The notes: generated from the sequence alone by a model not told the origin. 58,185 nt of DNA from Marinobacterium ramblicola (GCF_019084545.1 NZ_JAHREP010000030.1:1-58185), one strand, 5' to 3'; positions 1 to 7,931 are shown, counted from the first letter of the stretch. Numbers and translations: made by a program.

Positions 1-123
1 CAACTGGTTGAGAACAAGGATCATATGAAGCGGTTGGCCATGAGCGCATTGCGTAGCATCCAGAAGCTGCCGAACCTAGTCCGATCATTTTTCAGGCAAC
101 CCGAATGCCAGTATATTGTTTGA
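1..123 (+). CDS. C-terminal end of a glycosyltransferase-like protein (cut by window edge)
   Basis: An open frame runs from the first base to a TGA at 121-123 and encodes 40 residues. It is rich in basic and hydrophobic residues (KDHMKRLAMSALRSIQKL), which resembles the helical C-terminus of group-1 glycosyltransferases. Base composition is mixed, closer to the GC-rich bulk than to the AT-rich genes that follow. The polysaccharide context supports a glycosyltransferase, but the fragment is too short to be sure. The rest lies left of the window. Confidence 0.5.
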   Translation, partial: QLVENKDHMKRLAMSALRSIQKLPNLVRSFFRQPECQYIV

Positions 124-163
124 TGACATTATTTTCCGAAATGTTAGTAGCTTAGAGGATTAG

Positions 164-325
164 TACTGGATAAAAACAGAAGTCTATAATCGCTCGAGCT
201 GGCGCAAGTGGTTGTTGGTACGGTATTTAAAGAGATGGGCTCCACTTATAAAAAGAAGCCTCTTGTTTTTCTATAAGAGTTTGATCAGTTTTTATATGCT
301 TTTTGGCATTTTTTATAATAGGTAA
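164..325 (+). pseudogene. possible C-terminal remnant of another glycosyltransferase
   Basis: A frame of 53 codons follows a TAG at 161-163 and ends with TAA at 323-325, three bases before the next gene's ATG. It has no ATG near its beginning. Its translation is strongly basic and aromatic (for example WRKWLLVRYLKRWAPL, then FFYKSL), like the C-terminal amphipathic or membrane-associated helices of sugar transferases. I infer a truncated gene tail left at the edge of the AT-rich block. It could equally be non-coding sequence. Confidence 0.25.
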
Positions 326-328
326 AGA

Positions 329-1459
329 ATGAAGATAGGAGTTTTCATTAACTGTCATGTTGGGCATGGCGGTGCTGAAAGAAGGTTTGCGAGAGCTGTT
401 TCTCAATTGAGTGAAATAGATAATGAAGTCTACCTGATTTCAAATAAAGAAACGGCTGGTGTTTTATTAAAGAAAGGTTATATCTCAGAATCCACAAATA
501 AATTAACCTTTTCTGGAGGTGTTTTAAAACATGGTTTATTTTATAAATGTTATCATTTTTTAAATTTTTATAAATTGTTTATTCTGTGCTTGAAAAAAGA
601 CATAAAGCACATACATTATCCTGTTGATCCATCTATATATTCGTTTCTCCACTTTTTGTTTTTTAGGTTTTTAGGAGTTGGATACTCCGTATCTATTGTT
701 GATTCTAGCCGTACAGATAGGAAAGATTTTGGAATTGTTAGATGGCTTATATGGTATTATTCTATTAAGTATGCTAAAGGAGTTGATTTTTTATCAGAAG
801 GTATAAAAAAGAACATGGAGAAGGTTTTTCATCTTCAAATTTATAATGGTTCTAAAGTAATCAGTGTTTCGCCGTGTTCATTTACAAATTACCAAGATGG
901 TAAGTATTCAGAAGATAAAGAATACGATCTGGTGATGATGAGTAGACTTCATGAGAAAAAAGGGCACTTTCTTTTCTTGGATGCACTTAAATATATAGAG
1001 AAAGAGGGGCGTGCATCGGAAATTGGACGCGTGGGTATATTTGGTAGTGGAAAACTTGAAAAGGATATATTGAAAAAGATAGCGGAACTTGAAGAAATTA
1101 AAGTTGAACTTTCGTACACGGATAATCCGTTTGAAATTCTATCAAAAACAAAAATCTTATTATCGCTTCAGGACGATGAAAATTACCCTTCGCAATCTAT
1201 CTTAGAGGCTTATTCATGTGGCGCTAAGGTTATAGTGACTAATGTAGGGGAAAGTTACAAAGTTGTATGTCCAGGATATGGGGCGTTAGTTGAAAAAAGG
1301 CCAGATGTACTAGGGGATTCTATACTTTATGAGCTTGAGTCTTTCGACAGAATAGGAGCTGATAAGATTTATAATGTGGTTAGGAGTTATTTAATTAAGC
1401 ATCATAGTATAGACCGTTTTGTAAATTATTTCTCGATCTTTCTTAAGAGTCAAATATGA
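329..1459 (+). CDS. GT4-like glycosyltransferase
   Basis: This 376-residue protein probably transfers a sugar from an NDP-sugar to the growing lipid-linked repeat unit on the cytoplasmic face of the membrane. The N-terminus (MKIGVFINCHVGHGGAERR) has the beta-strand and Gly-Gly-Ala-Glu-Arg loop typical of GT-B enzymes of family GT4. The C-terminal half has SRLHEKKGH and, near residues 290-310, SILEAYSCGAKVIVTN, which is the nucleotide-sugar-binding signature of the family. Codon use is strongly AT-rich, unlike the GC-rich genes from manC onward, so the block was probably acquired horizontally. Its stop overlaps the next start (ATGA), so the two are translationally coupled. Donor and acceptor cannot be read from sequence. 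Confidence 0.85.
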   Translation: MKIGVFINCHVGHGGAERRFARAVSQLSEIDNEVYLISNKETAGVLLKKGYISESTNKLTFSGGVLKHGLFYKCYHFLNFYKLFILCLKKDIKHIHYPVDPSIYSFLHFLFFRFLGVGYSVSIVDSSRTDRKDFGIVRWLIWYYSIKYAKGVDFLSEGIKKNMEKVFHLQIYNGSKVISVSPCSFTNYQDGKYSEDKEYDLVMMSRLHEKKGHFLFLDALKYIEKEGRASEIGRVGIFGSGKLEKDILKKIAELEEIKVELSYTDNPFEILSKTKILLSLQDDENYPSQSILEAYSCGAKVIVTNVGESYKVVCPGYGALVEKRPDVLGDSILYELESFDRIGADKIYNVVRSYLIKHHSIDRFVNYFSIFLKSQI

Positions 1460-2604
1460 TGCGTATTCAAGCTTGTAGTAAGTTTTTTTTAATGGATCGC
1501 TATGAGTTGCCTTTTTTGGTTTTTGTTTTTATTGGTGTTCTTAGTTTTTTTCTTGATAATTTTTATTTTCAATACGCCACCCTGATATTTGAAATTTCTT
1601 TTATTTATGTTTTTATTTTTTCTATCAATTCAAAAATTGAAAGAGAATATAGATTAGTATTTATTATTTTATTGTTCTATTTGGTATTGTCATTTATTTA
1701 TGTGGTGTTGTATAGGGAAGTTAATTTCCTTGATTTCGCGTTATCCTATAAGTCTTATTATTACTTGATGTTGCTTGTTGTTATTGCGGGAAAGGTTAGG
1801 ATATCACCAACTAGGCTTGATAATTTTATTAGTATTTTGCTTTGGATTTTTTTTATAAAGTATCTTGTTATGAGGCTGGTATTTGATTATGCTAGACCCA
1901 TTTTGTTTACCGAAAATAATTTTGAGCTTATATTTTTGTTATTGATTTTTTTCTTCAATAGTGTGTCAAATGGTAAAAGGGACTACTTTTCATTTATTAT
2001 TCTTTTTTTAATATTTTTACTTTCTGGGTCTCGTTCTTCCATGGCGGCACTTTGTCTGCTTCTACCTTTTATGACTATGAGGAAAATTGACTCAAAAATA
2101 ATATTTTCACTTGTTATATTGTTTTTTGCTTTTCTTGGACTTTTTTTTGTATTTGTAGATCGTCTTGATGGGAACTCTTTGAGTTCAATTGATAGAGTTA
2201 AGTTTTACTATCTATTTCTATATGAGATTAGAGACTGGGGTATTTATAACTACCTGTTTGGCTCAGAGCGTATTACCTCACTAAGTAATTATACGTGCTC
2301 TGTTTTGTCATTTTATGAAAAGTTGTTTAGCTATAGTGGTGATGGTACATGTTATTCAGTAATTCTACACTCTTTTATTTTGAGGGTTGTTTTTGATCAT
2401 GGAATTTTAATGTCATTTTTTCTAGGTTTTATTTACTTTAGAATCTTAATCAAGGCAGGTTATGAAAAAATGGACGCTTTAAGCGTTATTGGTGTGATAG
2501 TGATAACATCTCTTTCTGTTTCATCGCTTAATAATGCATATGTCGCTATGGCTATAGTCGTTGGGGTCGCTGTTTCTCCCCTCAGGGAAAAGCAACTGTC
2601 TTAA
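1456..2604 (+). CDS. Wzy-like polysaccharide polymerase, integral membrane
   Basis: This 382-residue, extremely hydrophobic protein is rich in Phe, Leu and Ile and has about 10-12 predicted membrane spans. In Wzx/Wzy-dependent pathways such a protein polymerises repeat units on the periplasmic face. Family recognition rests on length, topology, a central LLSGSRSSMAALCLLLPF segment typical of Wzy/O-antigen-polymerase proteins, and its place between two glycosyltransferases; Wzy sequences are poorly conserved. The ATG overlaps the preceding TGA by four bases, so it belongs to the same operon. It is one of the most AT-rich genes in the window. A flippase cannot be excluded but is less likely, since those usually exceed 400 residues with 12-14 spans. 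Confidence 0.7.
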   Translation: MMRIQACSKFFLMDRYELPFLVFVFIGVLSFFLDNFYFQYATLIFEISFIYVFIFSINSKIEREYRLVFIILLFYLVLSFIYVVLYREVNFLDFALSYKSYYYLMLLVVIAGKVRISPTRLDNFISILLWIFFIKYLVMRLVFDYARPILFTENNFELIFLLLIFFFNSVSNGKRDYFSFIILFLIFLLSGSRSSMAALCLLLPFMTMRKIDSKIIFSLVILFFAFLGLFFVFVDRLDGNSLSSIDRVKFYYLFLYEIRDWGIYNYLFGSERITSLSNYTCSVLSFYEKLFSYSGDGTCYSVILHSFILRVVFDHGILMSFFLGFIYFRILIKAGYEKMDALSVIGVIVITSLSVSSLNNAYVAMAIVVGVAVSPLREKQLS

Positions 2605-2607
2605 AGG

Positions 2608-3321
2608 ATGATTTTTTACGAATTGGTTGTAAGTTTTATGATATTTGAAAAAATAAAAATATTTGATGGATTTATGAAGGCGGGTATCTACACTTTCGTT
2701 AATCCCTACTCATATCTAAAAATTAGAAATTATGCTCGAGTTGATAAAATTGATTCTATTATGGTCGATGGTATTGTCGCCGTAATCATATTTAAGTTGT
2801 TGGGTTTTAAGTGTAAACGACAGAGTTTTGATATGACATCATTAGCTCCTATGGTTTTTAAATGGGCTTCAGAAGAAAATAAAAAAATAGCGTTAATTGG
2901 AGCTCAAATAGGGGTGGCCGAGAAAGCAGCACAATTTTTTATCGGTCAGTATCCGGCCGCTAATTTTACCTATATCAGGGATGGCTATTTTAAAAATGAT
3001 GCTGAGTTTTCCGAATGTGCCAGGTATCTGTCTGCACACGTTAAGCCTGATATAGTTATTGTTGGGATGGGGGCTCCGCTTCAAGAAGAATTTCTTGTTG
3101 AACTTAAAAGCTTGGGTTGGCAAGGTCTAGGTTTCACATGTGGTGGATTTCTGCATCAAACAGCATGTAAAGGGATTAAATACTATCCTGATACGATTAA
3201 TAAACTAAATCTTAGGTGGGTGTACAGGATGTATGATGAGCCTAAGCTTATAAAGAGATACGTTTTTGATTATCCGAAGTTTTTTTTCTTTGTGGTGTAT
3301 GATCTTTTAAAGAAAAAATAA
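2608..3321 (+). CDS. WecG/TagA/CpsF family glycosyltransferase
   Basis: This 237-residue protein belongs to the GT26 family (WecG, TagA, CpsF). These enzymes transfer a sugar such as ManNAcA or glucuronate to a lipid-linked acceptor. Family marks are DSIMVDGIVAVII near residue 50, a Rossmann-like IALIGAQIGVAEKAA segment, VIVGMGAPLQEEFL near residue 150, and GGFLHQTACK near residue 185. It starts three bases after the polymerase stop, so the three AT-rich genes form one operon. The start is uncertain: the upstream ATG has little room for a ribosome site, and an in-frame ATG at 2638 (MIFEKIKIFDGF) also fits. The gene ends the AT-rich block. Confidence 0.85.
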   Translation: MIFYELVVSFMIFEKIKIFDGFMKAGIYTFVNPYSYLKIRNYARVDKIDSIMVDGIVAVIIFKLLGFKCKRQSFDMTSLAPMVFKWASEENKKIALIGAQIGVAEKAAQFFIGQYPAANFTYIRDGYFKNDAEFSECARYLSAHVKPDIVIVGMGAPLQEEFLVELKSLGWQGLGFTCGGFLHQTACKGIKYYPDTINKLNLRWVYRMYDEPKLIKRYVFDYPKFFFFVVYDLLKKK

Positions 3322-3558
3322 TTCATTTTATATGATAAAATTCTCTTAATTGAAATTGAAGTTAAAATGTTATTTCTTTAGTGGTTATTTTTTTTAATTA
3401 ATTTTTGAATTTATTATATCTATTTTGATATCTTGATTTTTAAGTAGTGATAATTAATCAATTTTTTTATAATTGATTGTAAGGAATGAAAAATTATTAG
3501 GGATGCTATTAAAAGTGAATTTAAGGGTCTTGACCATGGCTCCGAAACTAAACTGTAT
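3322..3558. other. AT-rich spacer with sharp composition change
   Basis: This is 237 bases without a gene. From 3322 to about 3500 it is extremely AT-rich, with T and A runs. From about 3520 the composition turns to that of the GC-rich manC. No clear factor-independent terminator or perfect promoter was found. It probably marks the right boundary of the AT-rich glycosyltransferase block and holds the manC leader. Confidence 0.5.
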
Positions 3559-4968
3559 ATGATATATCCGATACTCATGGCCGGCGGCAACGGTTCCCGC
3601 CTTTGGCCCATGTCAACGGAGTCGGTTCCCAAGCAGTTCCTGCCTCTGGCGGATGCAAAGCTTACGATGTTGCAGGCCACGCTGGATCGGCTTTCCGGTT
3701 TGGAGGTCGCGCTACCGCGCCTTATCTGTAACGAGCAGCACCGCTTTCTGGCGGCCGAGCAGTTACGGCAGTTGGGGATGGAGCAGGCCAATATCCTGCT
3801 CGAACCGGTCGGCCGCAACACCGCTCCGGCCATTGCACTGGCCGCGTTACAAGCCGTAGAACAGGCAGATGATTCGGTGCTTCTGGTGCTGGCTGCCGAC
3901 CACCTGATCCGCGATATAGACGCCTTTCACCGCAGTATCCAGGTGGCATTGCCCCAGGCCAAGGCGGGCAAGCTGGTCACCTTCGGTATCGTACCCACCC
4001 ATGCGGAAACCGGCTACGGCTATATCGAGCAGGGCGACGCCCTGTCTGAGGCCGGCTTTGCGGTAAGTCGCTTTGTCGAGAAGCCGGATGAGGCAACGGC
4101 GCAGGCGTATCTGGAAAGCGGCCGCTACCTGTGGAACAGCGGTATGTTCATGTTCAAGGCCGGTCGCTACCTGGAGGAGCTGGGGCGCTTCCGGCCCGAT
4201 ATCCTTGAGGCCTGTCGCGCATCACTGGTCAACGCCAGTCAGGACATGACCTTTACCCGTGTGGATGCGGAGGCCTTCGCCGCCTGCCCGGATGAGTCCG
4301 TCGACTATGCAGTGATGGAAAACACGGCGGATGCCGTGGTGGTGCCGCTGGATGCGGGCTGGAGCGATATCGGTGCCTGGTCGGCGCTGTGGGATGTCTG
4401 CGACAAGGATGCGGATGGCAATGTATTGAAGGGCGATGTGCTGAGCCACTCCTCGCGTAACAGCTATGTGCATGCCGATAGCCGTCTGGTGGCGACAGTC
4501 GGTGTCGAAAACCTGGTCATAGTGGAAACCAAGGATGCGGTGCTGGTTGCGCACAAGGACAGGGTGCAGGATGTGAAGAAGGTGGTCGAACGGCTCAAGT
4601 CGGAAGGGCGTTGTGAGCATCTGAACCACCGTGAAGTCTATCGCCCCTGGGGTGTCTATGACTCCATCGACAATGGCCTGCGCTATCAGGTGAAGCGCAT
4701 CACCGTGAAACCGGGCGCGAAGCTGTCGGTGCAGAAACACCACCACCGTGCCGAGCACTGGATCGTGGTCAGCGGTACCGCCAGGGTGACCAATGGCGAC
4801 AAGACCTATCTGGTGACCGAAAATCAGTCCACATATATCCCGGTGGGGCAGGTGCATGCGCTTGAGAACCCGGGTGTCATTCCGCTGGAGCTGATCGAGG
4901 TGCAATCCGGCTCCTATCTGGGAGAGGACGATATCGTGCGGCTGGAAGACAAGTATGGACGGGCGTGA
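3559..4968 (+). CDS. manC: mannose-1-phosphate guanylyltransferase / mannose-6-phosphate isomerase
   Basis: This bifunctional type II phosphomannose isomerase/GDP-mannose pyrophosphorylase (469 residues, normal length) interconverts fructose-6-P and mannose-6-P and makes GDP-mannose from mannose-1-P and GTP. It feeds sugar nucleotide into the polysaccharide. Residues 8-18 carry the pyrophosphorylase signature [11 protein letters not shown], and FVEKPD lies near residue 173. The C-terminal cupin isomerase domain has [17 protein letters not shown] from about residue 392, with metal-binding histidines. The gene is GC-rich, unlike its upstream neighbours. Its last 45 codons matter for the locus: a divergent second copy of this tail lies 1.9-2.7 kb downstream, split by a toxin-antitoxin pair. 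No phosphomannomutase gene is in the window. Confidence 0.96.
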   Translation: MIYPILMAGGNGSRLWPMSTESVPKQFLPLADAKLTMLQATLDRLSGLEVALPRLICNEQHRFLAAEQLRQLGMEQANILLEPVGRNTAPAIALAALQAVEQADDSVLLVLAADHLIRDIDAFHRSIQVALPQAKAGKLVTFGIVPTHAETGYGYIEQGDALSEAGFAVSRFVEKPDEATAQAYLESGRYLWNSGMFMFKAGRYLEELGRFRPDILEACRASLVNASQDMTFTRVDAEAFAACPDESVDYAVMENTADAVVVPLDAGWSDIGAWSALWDVCDKDADGNVLKGDVLSHSSRNSYVHADSRLVATVGVENLVIVETKDAVLVAHKDRVQDVKKVVERLKSEGRCEHLNHREVYRPWGVYDSIDNGLRYQVKRITVKPGAKLSVQKHHHRAEHWIVVSGTARVTNGDKTYLVTENQSTYIPVGQVHALENPGVIPLELIEVQSGSYLGEDDIVRLEDKYGRA

Positions 4969-5048
4969 TTAGCGGGGGCGCTCGTTGGAACTGGATGTCA
5001 TGATGACGTTGCTCATTTTAGTTGGGTGGTTTGGATGTGAAGACAGGA

Positions 5049-5489
5049 ATGTCGACCGGGAATGAAAGCTGCGATAATGCCGAAGAACCTTCTCCTGTAA
5101 CAGAATGGAAGTATGAGCGGGGAGAGGGGCGTTTTAAGCACCGCTGGTGCCATGATCATGCCGGCTTTGTTCCAAGCAGAAATGGCGCAGTAGGTAAGTG
5201 TCCGAAAAGTATTGATGAGGCGTTGGCCACGGAGATTCTAAATCGAGGTGTGCCATACTACGACAGCCCTGATGATATGTGGCCGGCAAAGATTTATACG
5301 GTTTACCAGGGCGTTATCTACGAGGCCGTGCCGACGATGCCCGGCGTGTCTTGGCATGGCTATCCATGGCGAGGCGATTTAAAAGGTCGCGCGCCTATCC
5401 CCAGGAAGATTCAGCGAAAACTGAAAGAGATCGCGATGCAGTCCGGTCATATCAGCGAGTATGAGCAATGGCTAAAAAATTACGGCTAG
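5049..5489 (+). CDS. uncharacterised protein paired with ImmA/IrrE-type peptidase gene
   Basis: About 146 residues; I do not recognise the family. The start is uncertain: in-frame TTG at 5022, GTG at 5037 and ATG at 5049 are all possible, and I chose the ATG. There is no signal peptide or membrane segment. The sequence is rich in Trp, Tyr, His and Pro (HRWCHDHAGFVP, PYYDSPDDMWP, WHGYPWRGD), looks globular, and ends in a basic helix (PRKIQRKLKEIAMQSG). It overlaps the following metallopeptidase gene by 22 bases, which implies coupled translation and a joint function. By analogy with other ImmA/IrrE-linked pairs it could be a toxin or effector neutralised by its partner, but nothing in the sequence proves this. 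Confidence 0.65.
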   Translation: MSTGNESCDNAEEPSPVTEWKYERGEGRFKHRWCHDHAGFVPSRNGAVGKCPKSIDEALATEILNRGVPYYDSPDDMWPAKIYTVYQGVIYEAVPTMPGVSWHGYPWRGDLKGRAPIPRKIQRKLKEIAMQSGHISEYEQWLKNYG

Positions 5490-6880
5490 GAAGTGATAAC
5501 GGAATACTCCTTCAGCTCGAGCCTGTCGATAAACGGGGCAAGGGGGCCGACTTGGCGTGGGGCGGTGGTTTGTTGCTGCTCGAAGGAAGGCCGGTGTTGT
5601 CGGGCGAGAACGGTGAGCCGATAGAGTGGACCTGGATCGACCTGCTTGAGTGGCTGGCGCGGCATTGGGCGGCCTTGTTGCTGGAGCAGTCTTTCCCGTT
5701 TTCGCTGCCGACCACCGGTATTTCGACGCTTTGGAGGGATCTTGAACAGCGTTGGGAGGATATGGCCGAAGAGCGGGTTGAAGATGAAGAGGAGGAGGCA
5801 TGTCGTTTTATGGCGCGGCATGATCTGTCTTCTGCCTTCAAGGGTATTTTCTTTCCTGGTGTTTATTTAATGAGAACGGGCCAGAGGGTGGAGGTGACGG
5901 CTGCTGACTCGGGGGGCGTTGTGCATATGCCCTTGCCTCGGGTGGTGGCCGACCTTGAAAGCATCGGCAATGGTCTGGCGGAACTGGTAGCGGTATCGTC
6001 GCAGGGACGAGGATACGAGGCGGCAAGGCAGTGGTACGGACGGCAGGCGGAGATCGAACGGCATGCATTGCCGATGTTGACGGGGTTGTCGAGGTCCAGC
6101 CTTGACTCTTTCGGGGGCAATGACGCGCATTTTTGGGAATATGACCCGCAGTGCCCGTTGCAGGATACGGAGTTGATGGCGGCAGCTCGGATGACGAGTG
6201 GCGTGCTGTCATTCGAGGGGCAACAGCGCCTGTTGGATAGGCTTCGTAATATCCCCAAAGGCGAAACGCCCGAACTGGACGAATTGTCGCAGTCCATAGA
6301 TCAGGATTTCAAGGAGATCGGTCGGCCTTATGATCAAGGCTATTGGGCCGCCATCTGGTTACGTCGACGGTTGGGGCTTCAGGATCAGGTTGCTGTGGAT
6401 CCCGCTCAGCTCCTGAGGCATTGGGGAGTGGGCCTATATGATATGGAACTGGACGATACAGCGTTAGATGCACTTGCGTGCTGGGGGCCACACCATGGGC
6501 CGGCGATTCTGCTCAACGCTCTGGCTGCGCCATCGCAGGCGTATCGGAAGAACTCGACGCTTGCTCATGAAATCTGTCATCTGCTTTTGGACAGGAGTGC
6601 CACACTGCCCGTTGCTGAGGTGCTTAACGGCCATGCGCCTGAACGCCTGGAGAAAAGAGCACGCGCATTTGCAGCGGAGCTGCTTTTACCGAGGCGAACG
6701 GCTGCAGCTGTCGCGAGGGACGCTTCATCAATACAGCAGAGTGTTAATAGCTTGTCTACTACCTATAACGTCAGTGAAGAGCTGGCTTCTTGGCAGGTCA
6801 TCAATTCCGACCTCTATGCCGCGCTGAATGAGGAGGAGAAAGGCTGGCTTCAAAGCCGTGGTGATAGGGCTGGACACTGA
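5468..6880 (+). CDS. large protein with C-terminal ImmA/IrrE-type metallopeptidase domain
   Basis: A 470-residue protein. The C-terminal third has the zinc-peptidase motif HEICH (H367, E368, H371), followed by EKRARAFAAELLLP, the typical third-ligand helix of ImmA/IrrE (COG2856) peptidases, which cleave repressors or antitoxins. The N-terminal part, about 330 residues, is unusual: it has an acidic stretch (VEDEEEEA near residue 108), several Trp-rich segments (WTWIDLLEWLARHW near residue 58) and no recognised helix-turn-helix. Typical family members are 150-400 residues, so this is long. It overlaps the upstream small gene by 22 bases. The pair is bracketed by the intact manC tail on the left and a remnant of another manC tail on the right, which suggests mobile cargo. 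The substrate is unknown. Confidence 0.8.
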   Translation: MAKKLRLGSDNGILLQLEPVDKRGKGADLAWGGGLLLLEGRPVLSGENGEPIEWTWIDLLEWLARHWAALLLEQSFPFSLPTTGISTLWRDLEQRWEDMAEERVEDEEEEACRFMARHDLSSAFKGIFFPGVYLMRTGQRVEVTAADSGGVVHMPLPRVVADLESIGNGLAELVAVSSQGRGYEAARQWYGRQAEIERHALPMLTGLSRSSLDSFGGNDAHFWEYDPQCPLQDTELMAAARMTSGVLSFEGQQRLLDRLRNIPKGETPELDELSQSIDQDFKEIGRPYDQGYWAAIWLRRRLGLQDQVAVDPAQLLRHWGVGLYDMELDDTALDALACWGPHHGPAILLNALAAPSQAYRKNSTLAHEICHLLLDRSATLPVAEVLNGHAPERLEKRARAFAAELLLPRRTAAAVARDASSIQQSVNSLSTTYNVSEELASWQVINSDLYAALNEEEKGWLQSRGDRAGH

Positions 6881-6886
6881 TCGATT

Positions 6887-6925
6887 TATATTCCGGCCAG
6901 CCAGGTGCATGCACTTGAGCACCCG
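6887..6925 (+). pseudogene. manC tail remnant, left piece
   Basis: Thirteen codons read YIPASQVHALEHP and match [13 protein letters not shown] of the intact manC (4834-4872). The frame has no start and begins seven bases after the metallopeptidase stop. It is the left half of a second manC 3' end whose right half resumes at 7568. The break falls exactly at the codon boundary after Pro, so the 642 bases between (6926-7567) behave as an insertion carrying parDE. Confidence 0.8.
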
Positions 6926-6939
6926 CTAATAGATCGCTT

Positions 6940-6983
6940 ATTGGCAATGTTTGCCAATATATGGCTATACTTCGCCTAGGAGG
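6940..6983 (+). promoter_or_regulatory. parDE promoter, operator palindrome and ribosome site
   Basis: A perfect 8-bp inverted repeat (ATTGGCAA, three bases, TTGCCAAT) spans 6940-6958. TTGGCA at 6942 could be a -35 box. TATACT at 6966-6971 is a good -10, although the spacing of 18-19 bases is long. AGGAGG at 6978-6983 is a perfect ribosome site eight bases before the parD ATG. ParD proteins usually repress their own operon by binding such palindromes. Confidence 0.6.
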
Positions 6984-6991
6984 ATTCATAT

Positions 6992-7243
6992 ATGGCAACC
7001 ATGAATATTTCACTACCGAATGAAATGAAGTGCTGGGTTGAGGAGCAGACTCTTACCGGCCGTTACAGTAATAGCAGTGACTATGTGCGTGATCTGATTC
7101 GACGCGATCAAGATCGTTCGTCCAAAGTTGCGCAGCTTCAGTTGCTGATTACAGAAGGGCTGGAGAGTGGTGTTGGTGAACAATCGATGTCAGATCTTAA
7201 GGAGCAGGCCCTAAGGTTGCTGGCCAAGGGCCAAGGGCAGTGA
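6992..7243 (+). CDS. parD: ParD-family antitoxin
   Basis: This 83-residue ribbon-helix-helix antitoxin has the ParD/CopG-type N-terminus (MNISLPNEMKCWVEEQ), then GRYSNSSDYVRDLIRRDQ, the conserved dimer and DNA-binding helix region. An acidic/hydrophobic C-terminus would wrap the toxin. It acts in the cytoplasm, neutralising the gyrase-targeting ParE and repressing its own promoter. Its stop overlaps the GTG start of the toxin by four bases. The whole pair lies inside a broken manC tail. Confidence 0.92.
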   Translation: MATMNISLPNEMKCWVEEQTLTGRYSNSSDYVRDLIRRDQDRSSKVAQLQLLITEGLESGVGEQSMSDLKEQALRLLAKGQGQ

Positions 7244-7539
7244 GCTACAGGCTTAGCCAGAAGGCTGCAGAGGATATCGTCAACATCTTCATTGCTGGAG
7301 CTCAGCGGTTTGGGTTGGATCAGGCGGAACGGTATCATGATCGTCTGGTACGGCTTTTCGATTTCTTGGCGGAGAATCCCGCAGCAGGACGTCAGCGATT
7401 CGAGCTCACACCACCGGTCCGGATTTATCCGGTTGAAGCGCACTTGATTATCTATATGGTTGATACGAAGGGCGATATATTGATCATTCGTGTGCGTCAT
7501 GCGCACGAAGATTGGCTTGGTGAAGGCGTTGGCGAATGA
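7240..7539 (+). CDS. parE: ParE-family toxin
   Basis: This 99-residue RelE/ParE-superfamily toxin, of normal length, starts with GTG overlapping the parD stop. Family marks are the N-terminal [15 protein letters not shown], the central [29 protein letters not shown], and the C-terminal [24 protein letters not shown], which matches the typical ParE end. ParE toxins usually inhibit DNA gyrase. There is no frameshift or stop, so it appears functional. It is followed directly by a palindromic junction sequence and the right-hand manC remnant. Confidence 0.92.
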   Translation: MSYRLSQKAAEDIVNIFIAGAQRFGLDQAERYHDRLVRLFDFLAENPAAGRQRFELTPPVRIYPVEAHLIIYMVDTKGDILIIRVRHAHEDWLGEGVGE

Positions 7540-7544
7540 GAGCA

Positions 7545-7565
7545 AAAAGGGGACAGATCCCTTTT
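7545..7565. repeat. palindromic junction sequence
   Basis: AAAAGGG at 7545-7551 pairs perfectly with CCCTTTT at 7559-7565 around the loop GACAGAT. It lies between the parE stop and the resumed manC tail. On the + strand it could act as a weak terminator for parE (stem followed by TTTT). The AAAAGGGGACAGAT core resembles short palindromic sequences I recall between genes in many proteobacteria. That resemblance is from memory and unchecked. Confidence 0.55.
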
Positions 7566-7567
7566 CC

Positions 7568-7663
7568 GGCGTGATTCCGCTCGAGCTGATCGAGGTGCAG
7601 TCCGGTTCGTACCTGGGCGAGGACGATATCGTGCGGTTTGAGGATAAGTACGGGCGGGCGTGA
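7568..7663 (+). pseudogene. manC tail remnant, right piece
   Basis: Thirty-one codons plus TGA encode [15 protein letters not shown] and the rest of the manC C-terminus. They are identical to the intact manC end (4873-4968) except one Leu-to-Phe change. At DNA level there are about 14 differences, nearly all synonymous, so this is not a fresh copy of the neighbour but the end of a diverged manC. It continues the left piece at 6887-6925 after the parDE insertion. Confidence 0.88.
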
Positions 7664-7685
7664 TGGGGGAACCTGGGGTACTTGG

Positions 7686-7931
7686 TTGAGCAATCTTTAC
7701 GCACCCGTTCGCAAGTTACTTGCTGCGGATGAAGTCGATGCGTTCGATTGCGGCCAGGCAGCGTTAGATCAGTTCCTACAGCGTTATGCGCTCGTCAATC
7801 AGAAGGCGAACAGCGCGCAGACGTATGTCTGCTGCCAAGGAGGCGTAGTGGTTGGCTTTTACAGTCTTGCCGTTGGCAGCGTCGATCCAGCTACCACGCC
7901 GTCAAGAGTGATGCCCTGTGTGTCAACCTAA
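7686..7931 (+). pseudogene. truncated GNAT (TacT-like) toxin
   Basis: From a TTG at 7686 the frame reads SNLYAPVRKLLAADEVDAFDCG, then ALDQFLQRYALVNQKANSAQ, FYSLAVGSV and PSRV. This is the N-terminal half of TacT-type acetyltransferase toxins, which acetylate aminoacyl-tRNA. After PSRV (about 7905) homology stops and the frame ends within eight codons. The acetyl-CoA-binding loop and catalytic C-terminus are missing, and no DUF1778 antitoxin precedes it. I judge it a dead fragment. Confidence 0.75.

Noticed and set aside
5022-5048. Longer N-terminus of the small ImmA-linked gene from TTG or GTG
   Set aside because: Poor start codons without a clearly better ribosome site. Kept as an alternative only.
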